A stretch of DNA of 37,247 nt from Burkholderiaceae bacterium (GTDB lineage: Bacteria > Pseudomonadota > Gammaproteobacteria > Burkholderiales > Burkholderiaceae_C). This document shows positions 1 to 7,465 of this stretch, piece by piece. A program made the position numbers and the translations under genes. Positions within the stretch are counted from its first letter, which is position 1. Each line of letters opens with the position of its first letter. The stretch lies in NCBI GenBank assembly GCA_019234815.1, contig JAFALA010000027.1:1-37247 (forward strand), written 5' to 3'. The notes beneath the pieces are model-generated. The model was not told the origin of the DNA and ran no database searches. It saw only the letters and a list, made by a program, of their open reading frames with translations.

Positions 1-847
1 CCTGCACCAGCGGGTCGGTGCCACGGGTGACGACGAGTTGGGGCAGCTGCTGCGTGCCATGGATCGCATGTCCACGCAGCTGGCGCAACTGGTCGGGACG
101 GTCCGGACCGATGCGGGCTCCATTGCCGCCAGCAGCAGCCAGATCGCGGCCAGCAATGCCGATCTGTCGCAGCGCACCGAGGAGCAGGCGGCCAACCTCG
201 AAGAGACCGCGTCGACCATGGAGCAGATCTACTCGACCGTCAAGAGCAATGCGGCCACGGCCGGCGAGGTGGCGCGGCTGTCCTCGCAGGCCAACGAGAT
301 GGCCACGCGCGGCGGCGAGGTGGTGGGCTCGGTCGTCAAGACCATGGACGAGATCAACGCCAGCAGCAAGCGCATCTTCGACATCATCGGCGTGATCGAC
401 GGCATCGCCTTCCAGACCAATATCCTGGCGCTCAATGCGGCGGTGGAAGCCGCGCGCGCGGGCGAGCAGGGCCGCGGCTTTGCGGTCGTGGCCAGCGAGG
501 TGCGCAGCCTCGCGCACCGCAGCGCCGAGGCGGCCAAGGAGATCAAGGCGCTGATCGCCAACAGCTCCAGCACCGTGGAAGCCGGCACCACGCTCGTGCA
601 CCAGGCCGGCGCGACGATACGCGAGGTGGTCGACCAGGTTCACCTCGTGACCAAGCTGGTGGCGCAGATCAACGAGGTCGCCAAGGAACAGACGGTCGGG
701 ATCGAGCAGGTCAACCTGGCGGTCGCGCAGCTCGACGAGGTGACGCAACGCAACGCCGCGCTGGTCGAGGAGTCTGCGGCCTCGGCCGACAACCTGAAGC
801 GGCAGTCGGAGGAGCTGGTCGAGGCGGTCAGCGTGTTCCGCTGCTGA
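1..847 (+). CDS. Methyl-accepting chemotaxis protein, 5'-truncated by the window
   Basis: This is the cytoplasmic signalling part of a chemoreceptor that controls the CheA kinase. The reading frame is already open at base 2, so the periplasmic sensor and membrane segments lie outside the window. The first visible residues ([14 protein letters not shown]) match the end of a HAMP domain. Next comes a long coiled-coil with a typical methylation helix ([19 protein letters not shown]), the conserved hairpin tip ([32 protein letters not shown]) and the descending helix with a second methylation-like segment ([14 protein letters not shown]). The protein ends in ...VSVFRC, with no CheR/CheB-binding pentapeptide. 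The TTG at base 38 is not a real start because the HAMP sequence continues upstream. The ligand cannot be inferred. Confidence 0.93.
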   Translation, partial: LHQRVGATGDDELGQLLRAMDRMSTQLAQLVGTVRTDAGSIAASSSQIAASNADLSQRTEEQAANLEETASTMEQIYSTVKSNAATAGEVARLSSQANEMATRGGEVVGSVVKTMDEINASSKRIFDIIGVIDGIAFQTNILALNAAVEAARAGEQGRGFAVVASEVRSLAHRSAEAAKEIKALIANSSSTVEAGTTLVHQAGATIREVVDQVHLVTKLVAQINEVAKEQTVGIEQVNLAVAQLDEVTQRNAALVEESAASADNLKRQSEELVEAVSVFRC

Positions 848-853
848 ATCCGG

Positions 854-2116
854 TCAGGCGCCGTGCACGGCGCCTTCGTGCTGGCGCCGACCGGCAGTGA
901 ACCACAGCATCAGTGCGAAGAGGGCGCCGAGCAGGCTGGACAGGCCGAAGAAGCCCATCATCGCGTCGTAGCCCGCGGGGTTTTGCGCGCTGGCGTTGGT
1001 TTTTTCGAGCAGCAGACGGCATACGAGATTGGCGCCGCTGATGCCGGCGTTCTGCACGACCCACATCAGGCCGATGGCGGTGCCGAAGCGCGCGGGGCCG
1101 ACGAGCTTGCTGGTCAGCGGCCACATGACGGCAGGCACCAGCGAGAAGCTCACGCCGATCAGCGCCGTGGAGACCCACAGGCTCATGTCCGTCAGCGCCA
1201 TCACCGCGAACGAGATGGGCAGCAGCGCGGCGCCAAAGGCCAGGAAAGGTGCATAGCGGCCGATGCGGTCGCACAGCCAGCCGAAGGTCGGCGTGGCGAA
1301 CACGGCGGCCAGGAACACATAGCTGTTCATTTCGCCCGAACCGGCCAGGTCGAGCCCGTGCACATGCTGGAAGTACTTGATCGAGAAGGTGCTGCGGAAG
1401 GCCAGGATGGTCGAGTACCAGAGCACGCACAGCGTCAGCAGATACCAATAGGCCTTGCCGAAGTGCAGCAGGTCGCGCAGCACGAAGGGCTGGGCCTGCG
1501 GTGCGGCTGCGCCTGTGCGCGTGCTGCGGGCACGGCGATCCATCCACCAATAGACCAAGGACGCCGCAAACGACGAGGCCGCAATGGCCGTGGCGATCAG
1601 CAGCGGCGGCTGCCAGCCCTTGCTGTAGGCGGTGGCGAACCAGGTCGGCGACATGTCGGCCGAATACGAGCCCAGGCGGCCGATTGACAGGCTCAGGCCC
1701 ATGGCGAACGCGATGTTGCCGGCAGAGAAGTACTCCGCCAAGGCGGCCAGGGTGCTGATGTTGAAGGTCTCGGCGCCTATGCCGTAGAGCAGCCGGCCCG
1801 CGGCCATGCCCGTGAAGTCGGGGCTGAACGCCGTGAGCGCCGCTCCGGCCAGGCAGACGGCGGCGGTCCACAGCGTCATGCGCGCAGCGCCGAAACGGTC
1901 GACCAGGATGCCGCCGACCAGGATCAGCACCACGTTGGGCAGGCTGTAGATCGCGTTGAGCAGGCCCACCTGCGTGTCGCTGAAGCCGCGCTGCTGCTGC
2001 AGCAGGTCGGCCACCGGGCCGATCGAATCGTAGACGTAGAAGTTGCCGAACAGGGCGGCCGCCACGAGGGCGCACACGAGCCAGGCCAGCGCAGGGCTGG
2101 TCATCTTTTCATTCAT
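854..2116 (-). CDS. MFS transporter, MFSD1-like
   Basis: A 420-residue inner-membrane protein with about twelve hydrophobic helices, the usual length for the major facilitator superfamily. The N-terminal region (YVYDSIGPVADLLQ, then LLNAIYSLPNVVLILVGGIL and VDRFG) resembles the MFSD1 subgroup, whose animal member exports dipeptides from lysosomes. The 'YSxPNV...GGxLxDRFG' loop stands at the MFS A-motif position. The substrate here is unknown. The start at 2116 (MNEKMTSPALAW) is chosen because AAGG lies about 7 bases upstream and the upstream in-frame extension is low-complexity and not membrane-like. The gene is divergent from the RIC gene and shares a 205-bp intergenic region with it, so NsrR control is possible. 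The operator lies much closer to RIC. Confidence 0.88.
   Translation of the reverse strand: MNEKMTSPALAWLVCALVAAALFGNFYVYDSIGPVADLLQQQRGFSDTQVGLLNAIYSLPNVVLILVGGILVDRFGAARMTLWTAAVCLAGAALTAFSPDFTGMAAGRLLYGIGAETFNISTLAALAEYFSAGNIAFAMGLSLSIGRLGSYSADMSPTWFATAYSKGWQPPLLIATAIAASSFAASLVYWWMDRRARSTRTGAAAPQAQPFVLRDLLHFGKAYWYLLTLCVLWYSTILAFRSTFSIKYFQHVHGLDLAGSGEMNSYVFLAAVFATPTFGWLCDRIGRYAPFLAFGAALLPISFAVMALTDMSLWVSTALIGVSFSLVPAVMWPLTSKLVGPARFGTAIGLMWVVQNAGISGANLVCRLLLEKTNASAQNPAGYDAMMGFFGLSSLLGALFALMLWFTAGRRQHEGAVHGA
856..875. terminator. Perfect palindrome between convergent genes, possible terminator
   Basis: A perfect 20-bp inverted repeat (AGGCGCCGTG/CACGGCGCCT) sits where the chemoreceptor gene and the convergent MFS gene end, overlapping the last codons of the MFS gene. 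It could fold in either transcript. No run of T follows on either strand, so a Rho-independent terminator is only a possibility. Confidence 0.35.
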
Positions 2117-2285
2117 GGGAAAACCTTGATTGAGAATCCAAGCAGGCGCATTCTCGGCCTTGCAAAGGGCGCCAGTATCGGTGCCTTCCCCAGCGGCTTG
2201 CGCGGCGGGCCGGGCGCGGCCGCCACTTTGACTTGGCGCAATCAAAGGCCCTAAAAAGAAAGGCTGTCTTGGTGTTGCTGTTTAT

Positions 2286-2308
2286 AAGATGTATATTTAA
2301 TAAATCTT
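2286..2308 (+). promoter_or_regulatory. NsrR-type operator upstream of the RIC gene
   Basis: A 23-bp interrupted palindrome: left arm AAGATGTAT, 5-base spacer, right arm ATAAATCTT. The arms match as inverted repeats at 8 of 9 positions and agree with the known NsrR pattern AAGATGYAT-N5-ATRCATCTT. It ends 13 bases before the ATG of the RIC gene, so bound NsrR would block transcription or early elongation. Confidence 0.8.
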
Positions 2309-2321
2309 AAAGAAGCGTACG

Positions 2322-3053
2322 ATGAACACGACTACTGAACTTGCCACGCCCGCGCAGGCCGGCTCCCTTGCCGACCAGTCCCTGGGGCAGATCGCCGTGA
2401 ACCTGCCCGGCGCGACCGCTATATTCCGGCGCCTCAGGCTGGACTTCTGCTGCGGCGGGCAAGTCAGCCTGCGCCAGGCGGCGCAAAACAAGCACCTGGA
2501 CCTGGACGCTGTGCTGCGGGAGCTCGCCGTCCTGGAGCGACCTTCGCAGGCGCCGGGCGTCGAGCAGCCGGCGGAGCTGATTGCGCACATCCTGGACCGT
2601 TATCACGCCGTGCATCGCCTGCAGCTGCCCGAGTTGGAACGCATGGCGCGCCGCGTCGAAGCCGTGCATCGCGACCATCCCGAAGTACCGGCCGGCCTGG
2701 CCGAGCATCTCGCGCTGATGGAGCAGGAACTGCTGGACCACATGCAAAAGGAAGAAACGGTGCTGTTTCCCTTGCTGCAGCGTGGCGACCAGCCCTGGGT
2801 GAGCCAGCCCATTTCGATGATGCGGCAGGAGCACACCGAGCATGGCGCCGCCTTGGAGAAAATGGTGGCCCTGGCGCACGAGATGACGCCGCCGCCCGGC
2901 GCCTGCAACACCTGGCGCGCGCTTTACGCGGGCCTGCAGCAGTTCCATGACGACCTCATCAGCCACATCCACCTGGAAAACAATCTGCTCTTCCCGCAGT
3001 TTGGCGCGGCGTCCGCGTCGTCCTGCGGCAGCCAGGCCTGCGGCTGCGCCTGA
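2322..3053 (+). CDS. Iron-sulfur cluster repair di-iron protein (RIC/YtfE/ScdA family)
   Basis: 243 residues. RIC proteins repair iron-sulfur clusters damaged by nitric oxide or oxidants, using a di-iron centre in the cytoplasm. The N-terminal ScdA domain carries the diagnostic Cys pair (FCCGG, C43-C44). The rest is a hemerythrin-type four-helix bundle with spaced His and Glu ligands (RYHAVHRLQL, HMQKEETVLFP, RQEHTEHG, HDDLISHIHLENNLLFP). Length and order match YtfE/DnrN. The ATG at 2322 follows an AAGAAG about 6 bases upstream. An NsrR-type operator directly precedes the gene and nsrR lies 3 kb away, so induction by nitric oxide is the likely regulation. A second hemerythrin-like gene follows 21 bases downstream and probably shares the transcript. 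Confidence 0.95.
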   Translation: MNTTTELATPAQAGSLADQSLGQIAVNLPGATAIFRRLRLDFCCGGQVSLRQAAQNKHLDLDAVLRELAVLERPSQAPGVEQPAELIAHILDRYHAVHRLQLPELERMARRVEAVHRDHPEVPAGLAEHLALMEQELLDHMQKEETVLFPLLQRGDQPWVSQPISMMRQEHTEHGAALEKMVALAHEMTPPPGACNTWRALYAGLQQFHDDLISHIHLENNLLFPQFGAASASSCGSQACGCA

Positions 3054-3074
3054 ATGCGATGAAGGGAGGGGGCC

Positions 3075-3644
3075 GTGCGAGTTTTATTGACCGAGCGAAA
3101 TCAGCATCCAGCCGGCCAGGGCTTTGACCAGCCCTTCGAGATGCTCAGCACCTGCCACGAAAAGGTCGAGCGCATGCTGGCACTGCTGGAGCGGCTGACG
3201 CTGCATCTGCGCGAGCAGGGGGCGGACGACGCCGCGCAAGACGCCGCGCGCGACGTGATGCGCTACTTCGACCTGGCCGCCCCCCTGCATCACGAAGACG
3301 AGGAACTGCACGTGCTGCCGCTGCTCCTGCAAAGCGGCGACGCTGCGCTCGTGGCATTGGCGCAGCAATTGCATGCGGAGCACCTTGCCATGACGCAGGT
3401 CTGGTCGGCCTTGCGCAAGGATCTGGCCCGGCTGCTCGACAAGGGCGGCGAGCAGCCGCCCTCATCCTCCTTGTCGCCCTGGTTGAGCCATGGGCCTGAA
3501 TTCGCCGCGCTCTACCGCCGCCATCTGCAGGCCGAGGAAAGCCTGGCCTATCCGCACGCGCAAGCGCGCATCAGTGACGCGGCCCGCGACAGCATGCGCG
3601 TGGACATGATGGTGCGGCGCGGCCACCCACGGCCGGGAACCTGA
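3075..3644 (+). CDS. Hemerythrin-domain protein
   Basis: 189 residues, cytoplasmic (no signal peptide). The sequence shows a hemerythrin-type ligand set: STCHEKVERM near the N-terminus, then PLHHEDEELHVLP, HAEHLAMTQVW and RHLQAEESLAYP. These place His and Glu residues on successive helices to bind a di-iron centre. It has no ScdA domain and no Cys pair, so it is distinct from the preceding RIC protein. The GTG start at 3075 is backed by a strong ribosome-binding site (GAAGGGAGGGGG). The 21-base gap behind the NsrR-controlled RIC gene suggests one operon and a role in NO or oxygen chemistry. It might help RIC or scavenge NO; the exact job is unknown. The 3' end converges on ccoG 18 bases away. 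Confidence 0.85.
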   Translation: MRVLLTERNQHPAGQGFDQPFEMLSTCHEKVERMLALLERLTLHLREQGADDAAQDAARDVMRYFDLAAPLHHEDEELHVLPLLLQSGDAALVALAQQLHAEHLAMTQVWSALRKDLARLLDKGGEQPPSSSLSPWLSHGPEFAALYRRHLQAEESLAYPHAQARISDAARDSMRVDMMVRRGHPRPGT

Positions 3645-3662
3645 TTCCCGTCTGCTTTTGCC

Positions 3663-5114
3663 TCAGTCCGGCACGAAGAAGGTCGACTTCTCGATCTGTG
3701 CTACCGCCTGATCCACGGCCTTGACCTCAAAGCTGATCTGCACCGACTGGTGCGGGTAGTTCAGCGCATCCTGCGGCGCCATGCGCAGCGACACCGTGAC
3801 GGCGCGGATGCCAGCGGCGTCGACCTGGACTTCGGGCGCCAGGACCGACAAGGCCACCGGCCCATGGGCCAGGATCCGGTAGCGCTGGGCGCGCTCGGTC
3901 CGGTTCATGATCTGCACGCGGTAGACGTTTTCCACTTCGCCTTGCTCGACCGTGCGCGCCAGCGTGCCGCGGTCGCGGATCACGTCGACCAGGAAGGGGC
4001 TGCGCAGCGCGATGCTGGCGGCGAACGCGCCCGCTCCGAGGGTCAGCGCGGCGCCGTAGATCAGCACCCGTGGACGCAGCACGCGCGCGAACATCTGGCG
4101 GCGCGACCAGCCCAGCGCCATGCCGTTGGCGGTGGAGTAGCGGATCAGGCCCTTGGGGCTGCCGACCTTTTCCATCACGCTGTCGCAGACGTCGATGCAG
4201 GCGGCGCAGGCGATGCATTCGTTCTGCAGGCCGTTGCGGATGTCGATGCCGGTCGGACAGACCTGCACGCACAAGGTGCAGTCGATGCAGTCGGCTTGCT
4301 TGCTGGCCGCTTCGACCTGCTTGCGCGAGCGCGCTCCGCGCGGTTCGCCGCGCGCGGCGTCGTAGCTGATGATCAGCGAGTCCTTGTCGATCAAGGCGCT
4401 CTGGAACCTGGCGTAGGGGCAGATGTACTTGCACATCTGCTCGCGCAGGTAGCCGGCATTGCCGTAGGTGGCGGCGCCGTAGAACAGGATCCAGAACAGG
4501 TTCCAGCCCGACACCTGCCCTTGCAGGGCGTCGGCGGCGAGCGCGCGGATCGGCGTGAAGTAGCCGACGAAGCTGAAGCCGGTGATCAGCGCCACGCCGA
4601 GCCAGGCGGCCTGCTTGGCACTCTTGAGGCCCAGCTTGCGTGCCGTCCAGCGGGATTGATCCAGGCGCATGCGGGCCTGGCGGTCGCCTTCGATCTTGCG
4701 CTCCAGCCACAGGAAGATCTCGGTGTAGACCGTCTGCGGGCAGGTGTAGCCGCACCAGAGCCGCCCGGCGATGGCGGTGAAGAAGAACAGCAGCAGCGCC
4801 GACAGCACGAGCAGGGCCGCCAGGAAGATGAAGTCCTGAGGATAGAACACCAGGCCCAGCACGTAAAAGCGCTGCTCGCCAAGGTCGAACAGCAGGGCCT
4901 GGCGACCGTGCCATTGCAGCCAGGGCATGCCGTAGAAAAAGGCCTGGGTGAGCCAGACCATCAGCCAGCGCCAGTTGGCGAACCAGCCCTTGACCGAGCG
5001 TGCATAGATCTCGGCGCGCTTCTGGTACATCGATTCGTAATGGAATTCGGGCGCGCTTGGATCGCTCGGGGTCTCAACGGCAATGATGGGAATGACAGGC
5101 TTGGGGGCAGACAT
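3663..5114 (-). CDS. ccoG: Cytochrome c oxidase accessory protein CcoG (FixG/RdxA)
   Basis: A 483-residue membrane ferredoxin, full length for CcoG, which reduces copper(II) to copper(I) for assembly of cbb3-type cytochrome oxidase. Membrane helices occur around residues 50-70, 90-115 and 190-210. A Cys pair (WCGYTCPQTVYTE) follows the second hydrophobic stretch. Two 4Fe-4S motifs are plain: CIDCTLCVQVCPTGID and CIACAACIDVCDSVM. The C-terminal third is the immunoglobulin-like IgFixG domain. No ccoNOPQ genes are in the window. Instead the gene is the distal member of a minus-strand run nsrR-sirB2-ccoG, with 45 bases between sirB2 and ccoG. This suggests linkage of oxidase maturation to nitrosative stress in this organism. 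Confidence 0.96.
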   Translation of the reverse strand: MSAPKPVIPIIAVETPSDPSAPEFHYESMYQKRAEIYARSVKGWFANWRWLMVWLTQAFFYGMPWLQWHGRQALLFDLGEQRFYVLGLVFYPQDFIFLAALLVLSALLLFFFTAIAGRLWCGYTCPQTVYTEIFLWLERKIEGDRQARMRLDQSRWTARKLGLKSAKQAAWLGVALITGFSFVGYFTPIRALAADALQGQVSGWNLFWILFYGAATYGNAGYLREQMCKYICPYARFQSALIDKDSLIISYDAARGEPRGARSRKQVEAASKQADCIDCTLCVQVCPTGIDIRNGLQNECIACAACIDVCDSVMEKVGSPKGLIRYSTANGMALGWSRRQMFARVLRPRVLIYGAALTLGAGAFAASIALRSPFLVDVIRDRGTLARTVEQGEVENVYRVQIMNRTERAQRYRILAHGPVALSVLAPEVQVDAAGIRAVTVSLRMAPQDALNYPHQSVQISFEVKAVDQAVAQIEKSTFFVPD

Positions 5115-5159
5115 GATCGAAGAGTGGAATCAATGGCAATGCTGGGGCGAGGCGGACGT

Positions 5160-5552
5160 TCAGGTGAGGAATCCCAGCGGACTCTTGCTGATGGCGACGG
5201 AAACAATATAGGCCAGCACCAGCAGCGCCGCCAGCCAGGCGAGCAGGCGCAGCCCGGGCGGGCTTTGCGGCCGCAGCGCGACGACGCCCAGGCCGATGTA
5301 GACGGGCAATGCCAGCAGCTTGGCCAGCAGCCACGGGCTGTTGGCCGGCGTAAAGCCCACCGTGTAGGCCAGGGCCAGCGCAGACAGCAGCAGCACCGAA
5401 TCGATCAGGTGCGGCAGCGTGCGCGCCGGTCGCGATCGCACCCAGCAGGCGCCCGCTAGGGCGCCTGCGCCGCGCAGCGTGAAGCCGGTGACGGAGAGCG
5501 CCACCGCGCATTGGTGCACGAGCTTGAGCAGGCCGGGCAGGGAAGCGGACAT
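5160..5552 (-). CDS. SirB2-family membrane protein
   Basis: A 130-residue protein with four hydrophobic helices (around LLKLVHQCAVALSVTGF, LPHLIDSVLLLSALALAY, LLAKLLALPVYIGLGVVAL and LRLLAWLAALLVLAYIVSV). The pattern and the early His followed by a PHLIDSVL segment fit the SirB2 family, named for a Salmonella invasion regulator but biochemically poorly defined. Conserved His residues in this family have been taken as possible haem or metal ligands; that is inference. The start at 5552 (MSASLPG) gives the family length; an upstream in-frame ATG at 5612 would add an unlikely charged tail. No clear Shine-Dalgarno is seen. It lies between nsrR and ccoG on the same strand, with an NsrR-like palindrome just upstream. 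Confidence 0.8.
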   Translation of the reverse strand: MSASLPGLLKLVHQCAVALSVTGFTLRGAGALAGACWVRSRPARTLPHLIDSVLLLSALALAYTVGFTPANSPWLLAKLLALPVYIGLGVVALRPQSPPGLRLLAWLAALLVLAYIVSVAISKSPLGFLT

Positions 5553-5575
5553 CGCGGTGTCGAATTTCAGTTTTG

Positions 5576-5598
5576 AAGATTCAAAGTGTATATACCTT
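5576..5598 (-). promoter_or_regulatory. Weaker NsrR-like site upstream of sirB2-ccoG
   Basis: A 23-bp element with plus-strand ends AAGATTCA and TATACCTT, spaced as in the NsrR operator. The left end matches the AAGATGCA consensus at 7 of 8 positions and the right end keeps CTT and the AT-rich core. It is less symmetric than the sites at 2286 and 6201. It lies 24 bases upstream of the sirB2 start, a position suited to repression. Confidence 0.5.
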
Positions 5599-5699
5599 TT
5601 AACTTGAAGCAAGTCCTCAACCCTTCCGCAGGGGTGTGGGGAAGGGCTTCACCAAGAGCACGCAGCTGGGCGACGCCGACCCGCGTTTCGTGCAGCAGA

Positions 5700-6200
5700 T
5701 CAGCCGCGCGCGCGCTTCGACGAAGTAGCGCCAGTAGTGCCGGGCGTTTTGACCTTGCGCGCCACGGCGGGCGCCAAGGTGACGGTGCGCAGCGTCGGCA
5801 CGCGCTCCTGCAGGACGTCGGCCAGCGTGTGCCGGTCCAGGTGGTCCAGGAAGCTGTTCATCGCGCCCGACAGGATGCCGGCCAGCTTGCAATGGCCGGT
5901 CAGCGAGCACACGTTGTGCCCGGTAAAACACTCGACGACGGCAAAGTCCGACTCGATGTAGCGTACCACCGCGCCCAGGTTGATGGCGGCCGGCTCCTGC
6001 GCCAGCCGCATGCCGCCGCCCTTGCCGCGCACGGTTTCCAGAAAACCGCCCTGCGCCAGCTGGTGGGTGATTTTCATCAGGTGGGCTTCGGAGATCTGGT
6101 AGGCCGCGGCAATCTCGGCGATGGTGCACAGGCGTTCGTTCTGATGCGCCACGTACATCAGCAGGCGCATTGCATAGTCGGTCATCGTGGTGAGTCTCAT
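5700..6200 (-). CDS. nsrR: Nitric-oxide-sensing Rrf2-family repressor NsrR
   Basis: 166 residues. NsrR is a winged-helix repressor whose iron-sulfur cluster is destroyed by nitric oxide, releasing genes for NO detoxification and repair. The N-terminal MRLTTMTDYAMRLLMYVA aligns with the start of known NsrR proteins, including the Asp in TDY (D8) that can ligate the cluster. The cluster cysteines are C91, C98 and C104 (ECFTGHNVCSLTGHCKLAG). The wing has the typical VRGKGGGMRLA. The start at 6200 is fixed by family alignment. No Shine-Dalgarno is present, because the 23-bp operator directly abuts the ATG; the message may be leaderless or nearly so. Autoregulation is strongly suggested. It is transcribed toward sirB2 and ccoG. 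Confidence 0.95.
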   Translation of the reverse strand: MRLTTMTDYAMRLLMYVAHQNERLCTIAEIAAAYQISEAHLMKITHQLAQGGFLETVRGKGGGMRLAQEPAAINLGAVVRYIESDFAVVECFTGHNVCSLTGHCKLAGILSGAMNSFLDHLDRHTLADVLQERVPTLRTVTLAPAVARKVKTPGTTGATSSKRARG

Positions 6201-6223
6201 AAGATACTTTTACCACACATCTT
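6201..6223 (-). promoter_or_regulatory. NsrR operator abutting the nsrR start codon
   Basis: On the minus strand the site reads AAGATGTGT, 5 bases, AAAGTATCTT-type right arm. On the plus strand it starts AAGATACTTTT and ends CACATCTT. Total length is 23 bp with the AAGAT/ATCTT ends of the NsrR motif intact. It touches the nsrR ATG (6198-6200) and lies 57 bases before the divergent HPP-CBS gene, so it may control both. Confidence 0.72.
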
Positions 6224-6280
6224 TGATTCCGTCTTTGCGCAAAGATGATGTAATTCGCGCCCTGGAAGAAGGGCCGAACC

Positions 6281-7453
6281 ATGACCTCGTATTTGAGATC
6301 CTTGTACAAGGATTTGATTCCCGCCGTGCCCACGGTGTCGCGCGCCGAACGGTGGCGTTCTTGCGCGGGCGCGCTGCTGGGCATCATGCTGACGGGGTGG
6401 TTGAGCGTGGCGGCCCTCGGTCCGCAGGCCATGGTCACGCTGATCGCGCCCATGGGCGCGTCGGCCGTCCTGCTGTTCGGCGTGCCGGCCAGCCCGCTGG
6501 CGCAGCCCTGGTCCATCGTCGGCGGCAACGCGGTGTCGGCGCTGATCGGCGTGTGTTGCGCGCAACTGGTGCCGGACGTGACCTGGGCCGCTTCGCTGGC
6601 CATCTGTCTGGCCATCGCGGCCATGTTTGCGCTGCGCTGCCTGCACCCGCCCAGCGGCGCAGTGGCCTTGACCGCGGTGCTCGGCGGCCCGGCGGTGCAT
6701 GCCGCAGGATTCGGCTTCGTGCTCGATCCGGTGCTGTTGAATTCTTTTTTTCTGCTCAGCGTGGCGGTGCTCTACAACAAGGCGGTGGGGCGTCGGTATC
6801 CGCATGGCCAGCAGATCGGAGCGCAGGCGGCGCACCAGACGGCCGATGCCAAGCCCACCGCGCGCCTGGGCTTCAGCCCACAGGACCTGCTGGCCGTGCT
6901 GAAGGAATACAAGCAGGTGCTGGACGTCAGCCTGGACGATCTGGAGGAGCTGTTTCTCAAGACCGAGCGGCAGGCCTTCAGCCGGCGTTTCGGTTCGGTC
7001 AGCTGCGGCGACATCATGTCGCGCGACGTGCTCACCGTGGAGTTCGCCACCGAGCTGGGCGAGGCCTGGCGCCTGATGCACGCGCACGCCGTGCACGCCT
7101 TGCCGGTGGTGGACCGGGTCAGGCACGTCATCGGCATCGTCACGCGCGCCGATTTCCTGCGCCATGTGGAGCAGGAAAACCTCGACACCCTGGCGCAGCG
7201 CCTGCGGGCCTTGCTGGCGCCCAATCCGCAAAGCCATTCGGATCGGCCCGAGGTGGTCGGGCAGATCATGAGCGCCAAGGTCATGTCGGTTCAGGACGCG
7301 ACCCCGATGGTCGAGCTGGTGCCCATCATGGCCGACAGCGGGCATCACCACGTGCCCGTTGTCAATGGCGAGCAAAGGCTGGTGGGCATGGTGACGCAGT
7401 CGGACCTGGCTGCGGCCTTGTACGAAACCAGCCTGGCCGGCGCTCCAGCGTGA
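6281..7453 (+). CDS. HPP-family membrane protein with C-terminal CBS pair
   Basis: 390 residues. The first half is an HPP domain: four to five membrane helices with the name-giving motif in LRCLHPPSGAVALTAVLGG and a conserved GASAVLLFGVPASPLAQPW segment. The second half carries two CBS motifs (around residues 240-300, CGDIMSRDVLTVEF, and 325-380, IMSAKVMSVQDATPMVEL), which usually sense adenine nucleotides. HPP proteins of plants and cyanobacteria have been linked to nitrite transport. That, with the divergent nsrR and its operator, makes a role in nitrogen-oxide handling plausible but unproven. A GAAGAAGG ribosome-binding site precedes the ATG at 6281. The 3' end is 12 bases from the convergent S53 peptidase gene. 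Confidence 0.88.
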   Translation: MTSYLRSLYKDLIPAVPTVSRAERWRSCAGALLGIMLTGWLSVAALGPQAMVTLIAPMGASAVLLFGVPASPLAQPWSIVGGNAVSALIGVCCAQLVPDVTWAASLAICLAIAAMFALRCLHPPSGAVALTAVLGGPAVHAAGFGFVLDPVLLNSFFLLSVAVLYNKAVGRRYPHGQQIGAQAAHQTADAKPTARLGFSPQDLLAVLKEYKQVLDVSLDDLEELFLKTERQAFSRRFGSVSCGDIMSRDVLTVEFATELGEAWRLMHAHAVHALPVVDRVRHVIGIVTRADFLRHVEQENLDTLAQRLRALLAPNPQSHSDRPEVVGQIMSAKVMSVQDATPMVELVPIMADSGHHHVPVVNGEQRLVGMVTQSDLAAALYETSLAGAPA

Positions 7454-7465
7454 TCGGCGTGATGA

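Noticed and set aside
3750-5459. 569-codon open frame on the plus strand opposite ccoG and sirB2
   Set aside because: It mirrors ccoG and sirB2 and is rich in Ala, Arg, Gly and Gln without any domain. Long antisense frames are common in GC-rich DNA.
5620-5670. Inverted repeat CCTTCC...GGAAGG downstream of nsrR as a terminator
   Set aside because: The stem is short with a long loop and no T run, and sirB2-ccoG on the same strand may be read through.
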